Shown here piece by piece: positions 1 through 6,593 of a stretch of 9,390 nucleotides of DNA (position 1 is its first letter; each line of letters starts with the position of its first letter). Under the pieces are notes generated by a model, which was given only the letters and a program-made list of their open reading frames with translations, did no database searches and was not told the DNA's origin. This stretch comes from an uncultured Muribaculaceae bacterium (GTDB lineage: Bacteria > Bacteroidota > Bacteroidia > Bacteroidales > Muribaculaceae), in NCBI GenBank assembly GCA_947178235.1, contig CAMWXQ010000025.1, positions 1-9,390 of the forward strand, given 5' to 3'. A program made the translations under genes and the position numbers.

Positions 1-792
1 CACATAGTTGATGTATAATAACGAGGCGGTGTACATCGGCGAGTAGTAGGAGACGTCGCTGATCGAGAAGCGGAGGTCGTCGTCGAAGTCGAACGAGAGC
101 CCCCCGAGGTCCGCGGCCCCGCGCGAGTACTCGAACCGCATACCCATCGACTGGTTGTTGCGGAAGAAGTAGCTGAAATAGGGCTTCACGGAATACATCT
201 TGCCCTTGAAGGTGAAGTCTTTCAGTATGGACAGCATTTGGATGTCCTGTGAGTTGAACTCGCCGTAGCTCGCGGTGAGCCCGAACATCCACTGGCCGCG
301 CGGGATGAAGAGGAAGTTGAAGAGCCCTCGGTCATAGCGACCGTAGTTGCGCTCGGGGAGGATGATGGAGACCGTGTCAGCCCCGACAATCACGCGCTGC
401 GAGAGTAGGGCAGGGTCTATCTCGGCCAGGACCATTTTTCCTTTGTCGTTTAGGGGGTGGCCGTTGAGCGAGTCTGTGTAGACCATCGCGGCGGGTGAGG
501 TGTAGGCGTCAGCCTCCATGTCGGGGAGGGTAGCCGAGGCGCGCCCCTGGGCGGGAACCTCGACGGGGACATAGCGGATGACCGTGTCGCGCACGACCAC
601 TGGGGTGCGGTGGTATATGGTCTTGGTCGTGGTTGTGACGGTGGTCGTGGTGGTGACCGAGTCGACCATCGTGGCCGCGGACACGATCGAATCAGTGAGT
701 ACCGGGACGGCTGCGTGGCCCCCGGAGAAGGTCATGGCCGCGAGGAGTGCGCCGAGGATTCGGGCGAGGGCGGAGGATTGCATGAGTCTCAT
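1..792 (-). CDS. Predicted outer-membrane beta-barrel protein with Thr-rich N-terminal region (3' end cut off by window edge)
   Basis: An open frame of 264 codons runs without a stop from ATG at 792 to the window edge, so the C-terminus is missing. A second in-frame ATG lies at 783; I prefer 792 because it follows the upstream stop codon by 12 nt. Residues 1-27 look like a Sec signal peptide (hydrophobic ALARILGALLAAMTF, then GGHA/A). Residues 43-80 are rich in Thr, Val and Pro and include TTTTTVTTTTKT (47-58). From about residue 154 the sequence resembles the upstream neighbour: RGL, then FIPRGQW (162-168), a G-L-x-x-SY turn, a YSVKP strand and alternating aromatic/polar strands typical of a Bacteroidota outer-membrane barrel. 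The role is unknown. It is probably cotranscribed with the gene before it. Five D-S/T-hydrophobic motifs in residues 34-141 fit the Bacteroidota O-glycosylation consensus. The barrel call is inferred from strand pattern and similarity to the paralogue. Confidence 0.82.
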   Translation of the reverse strand, partial: MRLMQSSALARILGALLAAMTFSGGHAAVPVLTDSIVSAATMVDSVTTTTTVTTTTKTIYHRTPVVVRDTVIRYVPVEVPAQGRASATLPDMEADAYTSPAAMVYTDSLNGHPLNDKGKMVLAEIDPALLSQRVIVGADTVSIILPERNYGRYDRGLFNFLFIPRGQWMFGLTASYGEFNSQDIQMLSILKDFTFKGKMYSVKPYFSYFFRNNQSMGMRFEYSRGAADLGGLSFDFDDDLRFSISDVSYYSPMYTASLLYINYV

Positions 793-804
793 TTCTGACG
801 GGGG

Positions 805-1560
805 TTAGAGGTAGAATACGGCTCCAAACGAGATGGAGAACAGATTGATCTTGAAGTTGGCACTCTTGCTTGCGAAGTCGGCCACATATATCCGGTCGGT
901 GATGGCATGGGTGTGGTCGTAGCTGAAACCGAGTACGCCGACACTGACCTCGATGGCCGAGTAGTTGTTGAGGAACATGATCATGCCCGGCGTGAGGCCC
1001 ACGTCGACCGAGAGGCTGCGGGCGTAGGTGCCGCTGAGGTCGACCCCCTCGCCGTTGACGATCTTCGACTGGCCGCCCCCTACCGAGAACTGGACCTCGT
1101 TGAAGAATCCGAAGCGCATCGAGTGGCCGAGCGAGATATAGTTGCGGAACGCCGCCGTGCCCGAGTAGCTGTGGCTGATGGCATAGAGCGTTCCGGGCGC
1201 GTACGAGGTCTCGGCGTCGAGCACGACGTCGGCGCCGTCGAGGCGTGTGCGCGAGCGGCGGTAGTTGACGCGTCCGCCTGCCGCCAGATTGTCGCGGAAG
1301 GCGTAGAGGAGCATCGGGCTGAGCTTGAAGCTGTACGTATCCCCCGCGAGGTTCTCGATGATGAGGAACTTGTAGTTCTTGAAGTCGCTCTGCGTGTAGC
1401 TCACGTTGAGGCCCGTGATCCATTGTCCCTTGGGGATGAATGAAATCTGTTCGAGCCCGCGGCTGAACTGCTCCTGGGCCGTGGCCGGGAGGGCGCAGCC
1501 GAGGGTCACGGCCAGGGCCGCGAGCAGCACTCTCAGTTTATTCGGTAGTCTTGGCGACAT
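805..1560 (-). CDS. Predicted outer-membrane beta-barrel protein, paralogue of the downstream gene
   Basis: A 251-residue protein of unknown function. It begins with a signal peptide (basic MSPRLPNKLR, a hydrophobic core at about 11-25, then ATA/Q near residue 29). The mature part is about 220 residues of short alternating strands rich in Tyr, Phe, Gly and Ser, with no predicted helix-rich domain, which suggests a small 8- to 10-strand outer-membrane barrel. The motif FIPKGQW (41-47) followed by GLNVSY aligns with FIPRGQW and GLTASY in the next gene, and similarity continues for about 90 residues. The C-terminus ends in VFYL, so the final residue is not the usual Phe or Trp but aromatics precede it. 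The start at 1560 is preceded by an A-rich leader (AAAACCATCAAA) with no Shine-Dalgarno, as usual in Bacteroidota. It lies 43 nt after the lipoprotein gene, so one transcript is likely. It could be annotated simply as a hypothetical protein. Confidence 0.85.
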   Translation of the reverse strand: MSPRLPNKLRVLLAALAVTLGCALPATAQEQFSRGLEQISFIPKGQWITGLNVSYTQSDFKNYKFLIIENLAGDTYSFKLSPMLLYAFRDNLAAGGRVNYRRSRTRLDGADVVLDAETSYAPGTLYAISHSYSGTAAFRNYISLGHSMRFGFFNEVQFSVGGGQSKIVNGEGVDLSGTYARSLSVDVGLTPGMIMFLNNYSAIEVSVGVLGFSYDHTHAITDRIYVADFASKSANFKINLFSISFGAVFYL

Positions 1561-1603
1561 TTTGATGGTTTTGGTTCGGTTAGGTAGGGTTGGAGAGGTC
1601 GGG

Positions 1604-4159
1604 TCAGTATCCCAGGGTGATGTTGTCTATCCAGAGCTGGCCACCCGTCGAAGTCGCGGTCTTGGGGTCGGGGAGGGTGACGATAGCGGCGGTCTCCTCG
1701 GCGATGGTCCCGATGTCGGCCGAGGAGGCAAACATCACCTTGATGCGCGTGGCCTTCACGCCGAAGTGATTGTATTCGAGCGGGATGTTGAATGTGGTGA
1801 AGTCCGAGGCGAGGGTCAGCAGCTGGCGTGCGCCCGCGATGACCGTCTCCTTGCCGTCGACCATGCCGAGCACCTCGATGCGGGCGAGGCCCGAGGCCGA
1901 GCGGTTGGCGTCGGTGGGGATGAAGCGGTATCGTCCGCTCATCGACTGCGGGCGGCTGTTCCACGCCATCCCCTCGTCATAGACCTCGGCGAGTGTCTTG
2001 TAGTCGAACGAGTATGTGCCGATGAAGAGGCGTCCTGCGGCGCGGTGGGCGATGTGGGGCACGATGGGCGAGTAGTCGAGGAATGGCTGCCCGGTCTGGG
2101 CATAGTCCGGAATCTCCTCGCCGTCGAGGTCGAAGGCCACGGAGGAGATGCGTACCGAGTAGGCATTGGTGAACGCGAACTTACGCGTCAGCGCCACGCT
2201 CGGCTGCATATACCAGGTATTGTGGTTGCGCGACTGCTTGTTGAAGGTCTTAGAGTTGGTGTTGGCCCACCCCGCGGGCACCTCCTCGCTGATGTCGGTG
2301 TGGTGCTGCCAGTTGAATATCTCGACCGTCGTCTGCGAGTAGCGTCCGCCCGAGGGGAGATGCTCGTAGCGCGGGCCGGGGCGCGGGTCCTCGAAGTCGC
2401 AGTTGGGGAGCTGGCGTGCAGGCTCGGTCTCGATGGTGACCTTCGGGGTGAGTGGGGCGTCGGGGCCGCTCACGAGTGTGGTCTGTATGGTGTACTCCGT
2501 CGAGGGCTGGAGGCCGATGACGGTGAGTATGCCATCCTTCGGGCGGCGCGAGTAGAGGGGTGCGTCGTTGCCGTTGATGCGGATGAGGAGGCGCTCGGTG
2601 ATGGCCTCGGTGAGCGTGGGGTCGGCGGGAACGATTTTCAGTTCGGCCATGCTCGCATAGGGGTCGACCTTGACCTCGAAATCGGGCATCACGCGCTCGA
2701 CCGTGACATGGGTGCGGACCTCGTCACAGTAGTAGACACAGACCTCGACAGGCTCGGTGCCCGAGGGAACATCGAAGCGGACGTCGTACGCGTCATTGCC
2801 GTGCGGCTCGACCACAAAGGGAACTTCGGTGAACTCCTTGGTGCCCTTCTCCTTCACGCCGATGGTGAGGTTCGATGCGAAGTTCGATGCGGGGCAGACG
2901 ATATGGAGCTTGGCGCGGTCGACGCATATCACCGATGGCTCGGGGACGGTGACATCGAGCTCCACGGGGAGGGTCCGGACCTTGATCTCGGCGATTTCGG
3001 CCGAGATGCCGGCATCGTCGACCGCCTCGACGGTGAAGGTCGACAGGGCACAGCGCTCATTGAGGTAGACGAGGCGTGATACAATCTCGGAGAGGTCTAT
3101 GATGCCGCCGCGGTCGGGTGTGAGGCGCTTGTCGAGGTTCATCTCGGCCAACATCGTCTCCTGCGAGGGGATCGGGGCGAGCAGGTTGACCTCGGCAGGG
3201 AATCCGAGGTCGGTGGTGAGGTACGTCGAGGTCACGGAGAGATTGACCGCACGCAGGGGGCGTGCGCCGGGGGTGACAGCAACGGTGAACGGCTCGGCAC
3301 CATACTCACCCTCGGCGATCTCATAGGTCTCGGCCTGGTTCCACGAGGGGTTGAGGGTAGGAGAGGCTCCCGAGAGTAGGTCGCGGGTGAGGTCGATACT
3401 GTTCTGCCGTCCGCCGGCGCCGACGGTCAGGCGTGCGCCGTCACCATCGCCTGTAAGCTCGACTGTGACCGTGTAGAGTGCGCCGGGAGTGGTCGAAGGG
3501 AGTGTGAGGGCCTCGATGCGCACGGGGCTGAGCCCGCTGCCGGGGCTGACGGTCGCGAAAATCGAGGTGGGCCCGGGGTGGAGGCACAGATACTCGCCCG
3601 CGGGCTCGGAGAGGGCTGCGGTGAGGTCGTGGAACACTCCGCCGGGGGTGTGGGCTTCGAGCGCGGTGACTGAGAGCCCCGAGGGGTCGGACGACGGCTC
3701 GAAGGGGGTGTTGAAGAAGGTGTGGGCGGCGGTCATCGGCACGGTGACATCCACGCGGCGGTCCGGGAGAATGTCGAAGTCGAGTTCGCCCGTGTATGCG
3801 GGTTGCTCGTAGCCCTCGGTGTCTGGATTGCCCCATACGGCCGTGAGGCGGTAGCGTCCCGTGAGGAAGATGTCACCCTGCGGGAACTCGCTGAACTTCT
3901 CCCACGTATGGGAGAGGTCTCCGTCGCGCTCCCCCATAGTGAGGCTCCCCTCGCCGGCGGGGGGGGCGCGGGGGAGTAGGATGTCGGGCGGGGGCCCGTC
4001 GGGGGTGAGCAGGTGGCGTTCCCAGTCGAGCGATACGGCCACGCGGCCGACCTCCTCGACCGAGGAGCCGTCATAGTCGTCGCACGAGCCCATGAGACAC
4101 GATACGGCGGCGACCGCCGAGAAAGCGAGGGCACGGATCTTGAACGTGGGGATGGTCAT
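1604..4159 (-). CDS. DUF4493 and PCMD domain-containing surface lipoprotein
   Basis: An 851-residue predicted lipoprotein. Residues 1-26 form a lipoprotein signal ending in LMGSC, with Cys26 as the likely lipidated residue. The acidic DDYD directly after it resembles the Bacteroidota signal that sends lipoproteins to the outer leaflet, so surface exposure is inferred. Residues about 39-155 match the DUF4493 pattern: a beta-strand start, an HTW segment, GRYRLTAVWG, a P-x-Y-x-G turn and a closing VTVPM strand. Residues about 395-585 look like Ig or fibronectin-III modules, including GLQPSTEYTI. Residues about 585-851 resemble PCMD, a putative carbohydrate-related jelly-roll domain: it opens with LPNCDFEDP, has a WANTN segment and AAGRLFIGTYSFD, and ends in the typical GGQLWIDNITLGY. 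No catalytic residues are evident and the ligand is unknown; glycan binding is inferred from the domain name and fold only. The gene starts 57 nt after murI and heads a run with two barrel genes. A C8 tract lies at codons 65-67. Confidence 0.88.
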   Translation of the reverse strand: MTIPTFKIRALAFSAVAAVSCLMGSCDDYDGSSVEEVGRVAVSLDWERHLLTPDGPPPDILLPRAPPAGEGSLTMGERDGDLSHTWEKFSEFPQGDIFLTGRYRLTAVWGNPDTEGYEQPAYTGELDFDILPDRRVDVTVPMTAAHTFFNTPFEPSSDPSGLSVTALEAHTPGGVFHDLTAALSEPAGEYLCLHPGPTSIFATVSPGSGLSPVRIEALTLPSTTPGALYTVTVELTGDGDGARLTVGAGGRQNSIDLTRDLLSGASPTLNPSWNQAETYEIAEGEYGAEPFTVAVTPGARPLRAVNLSVTSTYLTTDLGFPAEVNLLAPIPSQETMLAEMNLDKRLTPDRGGIIDLSEIVSRLVYLNERCALSTFTVEAVDDAGISAEIAEIKVRTLPVELDVTVPEPSVICVDRAKLHIVCPASNFASNLTIGVKEKGTKEFTEVPFVVEPHGNDAYDVRFDVPSGTEPVEVCVYYCDEVRTHVTVERVMPDFEVKVDPYASMAELKIVPADPTLTEAITERLLIRINGNDAPLYSRRPKDGILTVIGLQPSTEYTIQTTLVSGPDAPLTPKVTIETEPARQLPNCDFEDPRPGPRYEHLPSGGRYSQTTVEIFNWQHHTDISEEVPAGWANTNSKTFNKQSRNHNTWYMQPSVALTRKFAFTNAYSVRISSVAFDLDGEEIPDYAQTGQPFLDYSPIVPHIAHRAAGRLFIGTYSFDYKTLAEVYDEGMAWNSRPQSMSGRYRFIPTDANRSASGLARIEVLGMVDGKETVIAGARQLLTLASDFTTFNIPLEYNHFGVKATRIKVMFASSADIGTIAEETAAIVTLPDPKTATSTGGQLWIDNITLGY
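3959..4005 (+). other. G-run cluster (possible G-quadruplex) including a G8 homopolymer
   Basis: On the plus strand, which is the template strand of the lipoprotein gene, there are five G-runs in 47 bases: G8 at 3959-3966, G5 at 3970-3974, GGG at 3986-3988, G5 at 3990-3994 and G5 at 4001-4005. Intervening loops are 3, 11, 1 and 6 nt. This meets a relaxed G-quadruplex rule. It encodes a Pro-rich stretch at about residues 52-67 of the lipoprotein. Whether it folds in the cell is unknown, and GC-rich DNA makes such runs by chance more often. Confidence 0.5.
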
Positions 4160-4216
4160 GTGGCTTGGTTGGGAAGTTTTCGGCGTATGGATGCTTAGGT
4201 TTGGAGGGCTTCGGTG

Positions 4217-5038
4217 TCAGACGAGCTCAGTGCGCTCTGCCGAGACCGGTTCGGCCATGAAGAGGGTGGCGAGCTCGGAGAACTTCGAGGGATTCTCGGT
4301 GGTGAGATACTTGACCTCGCCACCTTTCGAGCATCTCTCGGCCATCTCGGGATGGCGTTCGAGATAGTCGCGAAGGCTGCGGGCCACGAGTGCGCCCTGT
4401 GTGACGACGGTCGCACGCCCGGCTACTTCGGCCTCGATCTTGTCGAGCAGGAGGGGATAGTGGGTGCAGCCGAGGACGATGGTGTCGATCTCGGGCTCCT
4501 CGTCGAAGAGAGCCTCGACGTACTTGTGTACAAAGTAGTCGGCCCCGGGCTGGTCATACTCGCGGTTCTCGACCAGGGGCACCCACATCGGACAAGCCTC
4601 GGAGACGGTGCGGAAGCGGGGGAAGAACTTGGCTATCTCGATGTCGTAAGTGCCCGACGAGATGGTACCGGGTGTGCCGAGGACGCCGATGTTGCCGGTC
4701 TTCGAAATCTCGCCGAGGCTCTCGACCGTTGGGATGACCACGCCGAGGACGCGGCGCGTGGGATCGAGTTCGGGGAGGTCCTTCTGCTGGATGGTGCGGA
4801 GGGCCTTGGCCGAGGCGGTGTTGCAGGCGAGTATCACGAGCTTGCACCCGGCCTCGAAGAGATGCTTGACGGCTTGGAGCGTGAACTCGTACACGACGTC
4901 GAACGAGCGCGTGCCGTAGGGGGCGCGGGCATTGTCGCCGAGATAGAGATAGTCGTACTGGGGGAGCTCCTTGCGGATCTCTTTGAGGATGGTGAGGCCT
5001 CCGTAGCCTGAGTCAAAGACGCCTATGGGGGATGTCAT
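4217..5038 (-). CDS. murI: Glutamate racemase
   Basis: MurI interconverts L- and D-glutamate in the cytoplasm without a cofactor, supplying D-Glu for the peptidoglycan stem peptide. From the start at 5038 the protein has 273 residues, a usual length. Diagnostic motifs are present: GVFDSGYGGL (6-15) with Asp9 and Ser10, LGDNARAPYG (33-42), the first catalytic cysteine in ACNTAS (Cys72), PTVES (103-107), and the second catalytic cysteine in GCTHYP (Cys191, His193). The acid/base pair is therefore intact. The frame stays open upstream to an ATG at 5146, giving 309 residues and an 11-nt overlap with nuoN. I reject that start because the extra 36 residues are low-complexity, are encoded by a strong hairpin, and precede the point where family similarity begins (MTSPIGVFDSG). 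The gene follows nuoN and precedes the lipoprotein gene; neither neighbour is functionally related to it. Confidence 0.97.
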   Translation of the reverse strand: MTSPIGVFDSGYGGLTILKEIRKELPQYDYLYLGDNARAPYGTRSFDVVYEFTLQAVKHLFEAGCKLVILACNTASAKALRTIQQKDLPELDPTRRVLGVVIPTVESLGEISKTGNIGVLGTPGTISSGTYDIEIAKFFPRFRTVSEACPMWVPLVENREYDQPGADYFVHKYVEALFDEEPEIDTIVLGCTHYPLLLDKIEAEVAGRATVVTQGALVARSLRDYLERHPEMAERCSKGGEVKYLTTENPSKFSELATLFMAEPVSAERTELV

Positions 5039-5062
5039 TGGTTGGGAGTTGCTTATTAAAAT

Positions 5063-5109
5063 CATCTCCGGCCGCAGAGCGGCCGGGAAGGCGCCTGCGG
5101 CCGGAGATG
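5063..5109 (-). terminator. Strong hairpin after nuoN, probable intrinsic terminator or attenuator
   Basis: Arms at 5063-5077 and 5095-5109 form a perfect 15-bp inverted repeat (CATCTCCGGCCGCAG on the plus strand) around a 17-nt loop. It begins 26 nt after the nuoN stop codon. Read on the minus strand it is followed by ATTTTAAT, a short and interrupted T-tract, so termination may be partial. A competing 7-bp hairpin with a 3-nt loop can form at 5069-5085 (CGGCCGC/GCGGCCG). It lies 24 nt before the preferred murI start, which leaves little room for a separate promoter, so murI may depend on read-through or on a promoter overlapping the hairpin. Confidence 0.7.
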
Positions 5110-5135
5110 GGGGATATTCGTATTGGTCAGTGGAT

Positions 5136-6578
5136 TTATCCGACAACCGTGAGGAGGTAGTCGTAGAAGTAGCTGACGATGCCGAGGCCGATGATGCCGG
5201 CCACGCATACCCACATGCCGAGACGCTCCGAACATGCCGAGCGGAATGTGGCGATGGAGTTGTCAGAGGGGTTGATGAACATGGCCTTCACAACGAGCAG
5301 GTAGTAGTAGAGCGAGATGATGGTGTTGATGAGGGCGATGAGCACCAGTACGTAGAGCGCCGTCGAGGCTCCGTCGCTGAGTGTCGAGGTGAACACGAAG
5401 AACTTCGAGAAGAATCCTGCGAAGGGGGGGCTGCCGGCGAGGGAGAACATCGCAAGCATCATCGTGAACGACAGGCGGGGATTGGTCGAGTAGAGGCCGT
5501 TGTAGTCGGTCATGTCGACCTTGCCGGTGGCGTTCTCGATGGCTCCGATGACGCCGAAGGCAGCGAGGTTCGAGAACACGTAGACGAGGACGTAGAACAT
5601 GAGCGCCGAGATGCCCATCGCATTGTCGCCCACAATGGCGAGCATGATGTAGCCGGCCTGGGAGATGGAGGAGAAGGCGAGGAAGCGCTTCATGTTGGTC
5701 TGGCGCATGGCGAAGAGGTTGCCCACGGTGATGGTGAGGATGATGAGTGCGTAGAGCATCCACTCCCATGCGTCGGCCCAGAGGGCGCCGAAGACCTCGG
5801 TGAGCACCACGAGGAAGGCGAAGGCGGCCGAGCCCTTGGAGATGACCGAGAGGTATGAGGTCACGGGGGTGGGGGCACCCTGGTAGACGTCGGCGGTCCA
5901 GAGGTGGAAGGGCACGAGCGAAATCTTGAAGCCGAAGCCGGCCATCACGAAGGCGAGGCCGATGACCATCATCACACCCATGTTCGAGGATGCGGCGAGG
6001 GCGATGTTGTCATAGTAGAGCGACCCGCAGAGGCCGTAGACGTAGCTGAGGCCCATGAGCAGGATGGCCGAGGAGAACACGGCGGTCAGCACATACTTGA
6101 TGGCTGCCTCGTGGCTCTCGTAGCGGTTCTTGTTGAAGGCGACCAGGGCGCACAGGGGGAGCGACGCGGTCTCCAGACCGATGATGAACATGAGGAAGTG
6201 TCGGCTCGAAATCATCAGATACATGCCCAGGAGCGTCAGCATGATGAGCTCGTAGAACTCGCCGCGGCGTATGGCGACGAAGTCCGAGTTGGCCCATTTG
6301 AGCGACTGGATGAGGATGATGAAGGTGCCGATGTTGAGGATATTCTTGATGGCGTACATCACCTTGGAGGTGGCATACATGCCTGCGAACGCGGTCTCGG
6401 TGCCGGCGGGGATGGTGCAGAATCCGAAGGCTACGATCGCGGCCATCCACATACAGGCCACGACAGGGATGCTCTTGGCCCCCTTGTCCGAGGTGAAGGT
6501 GTCGCACAGGAAGACAACGAGAAAGGCTATGAGAAGCGCAATCTCCTGCTTCATCGCTAAGAACTGTGAGTAATCCAT
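5136..6578 (-). CDS. nuoN: NADH-quinone oxidoreductase subunit N (complex I membrane arm)
   Basis: NuoN is one of three antiporter-like subunits in the proton-pumping membrane arm of complex I, in the inner membrane. The 480-residue length is close to the E. coli protein (485), and hydrophobic segments run throughout, consistent with about 14 transmembrane helices. The expected charged residues are visible: Glu136 in the GLETASLPL segment, Lys161 in AAIKYVL, Lys218 in GFGFKIS, Lys248 in ISKGSAA and Lys392 in PPFAGFFSK. Lys218 and Lys248 align with E. coli Lys217 and Lys247. The family signature FHLWTADVYQGAPTPVT (224-240) is intact. The start at 6578 is 15 nt after the nuoM stop and has no Shine-Dalgarno. 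It is the last nuo gene before the hairpin and murI. The identification is secure; no frameshift or missing key residue is seen. Confidence 0.97.
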   Translation of the reverse strand: MDYSQFLAMKQEIALLIAFLVVFLCDTFTSDKGAKSIPVVACMWMAAIVAFGFCTIPAGTETAFAGMYATSKVMYAIKNILNIGTFIILIQSLKWANSDFVAIRRGEFYELIMLTLLGMYLMISSRHFLMFIIGLETASLPLCALVAFNKNRYESHEAAIKYVLTAVFSSAILLMGLSYVYGLCGSLYYDNIALAASSNMGVMMVIGLAFVMAGFGFKISLVPFHLWTADVYQGAPTPVTSYLSVISKGSAAFAFLVVLTEVFGALWADAWEWMLYALIILTITVGNLFAMRQTNMKRFLAFSSISQAGYIMLAIVGDNAMGISALMFYVLVYVFSNLAAFGVIGAIENATGKVDMTDYNGLYSTNPRLSFTMMLAMFSLAGSPPFAGFFSKFFVFTSTLSDGASTALYVLVLIALINTIISLYYYLLVVKAMFINPSDNSIATFRSACSERLGMWVCVAGIIGLGIVSYFYDYLLTVVG

Positions 6579-6593
6579 TGCTTGGTATTTGGC

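Noticed and set aside
578..808. Val-rich plus-strand frame opposite the Thr-rich region
   Set aside because: Its run of valines is just the reverse complement of the Thr codons ACC/ACG in the minus-strand gene.
692..1423. Minus-strand 243-codon frame overlapping the 251-residue barrel gene
   Set aside because: It is an out-of-frame reading rich in Arg, Pro and His with no signal peptide; the overlapping frame has a signal peptide and a paralogue next door.
1406..3079. Long plus-strand open frame of 557 codons opposite the lipoprotein gene
   Set aside because: It mirrors the codon structure of a GC-rich minus-strand gene. Its product is rich in Gly, Val, Asp, Glu and Arg with no recognisable domain, while the minus frame has a lipoprotein signal and known domains.
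5039..5146. Longer murI start at 5146 adding 36 residues
   Set aside because: The extension is encoded mainly by the hairpin, overlaps nuoN, and precedes the point where MurI similarity begins.
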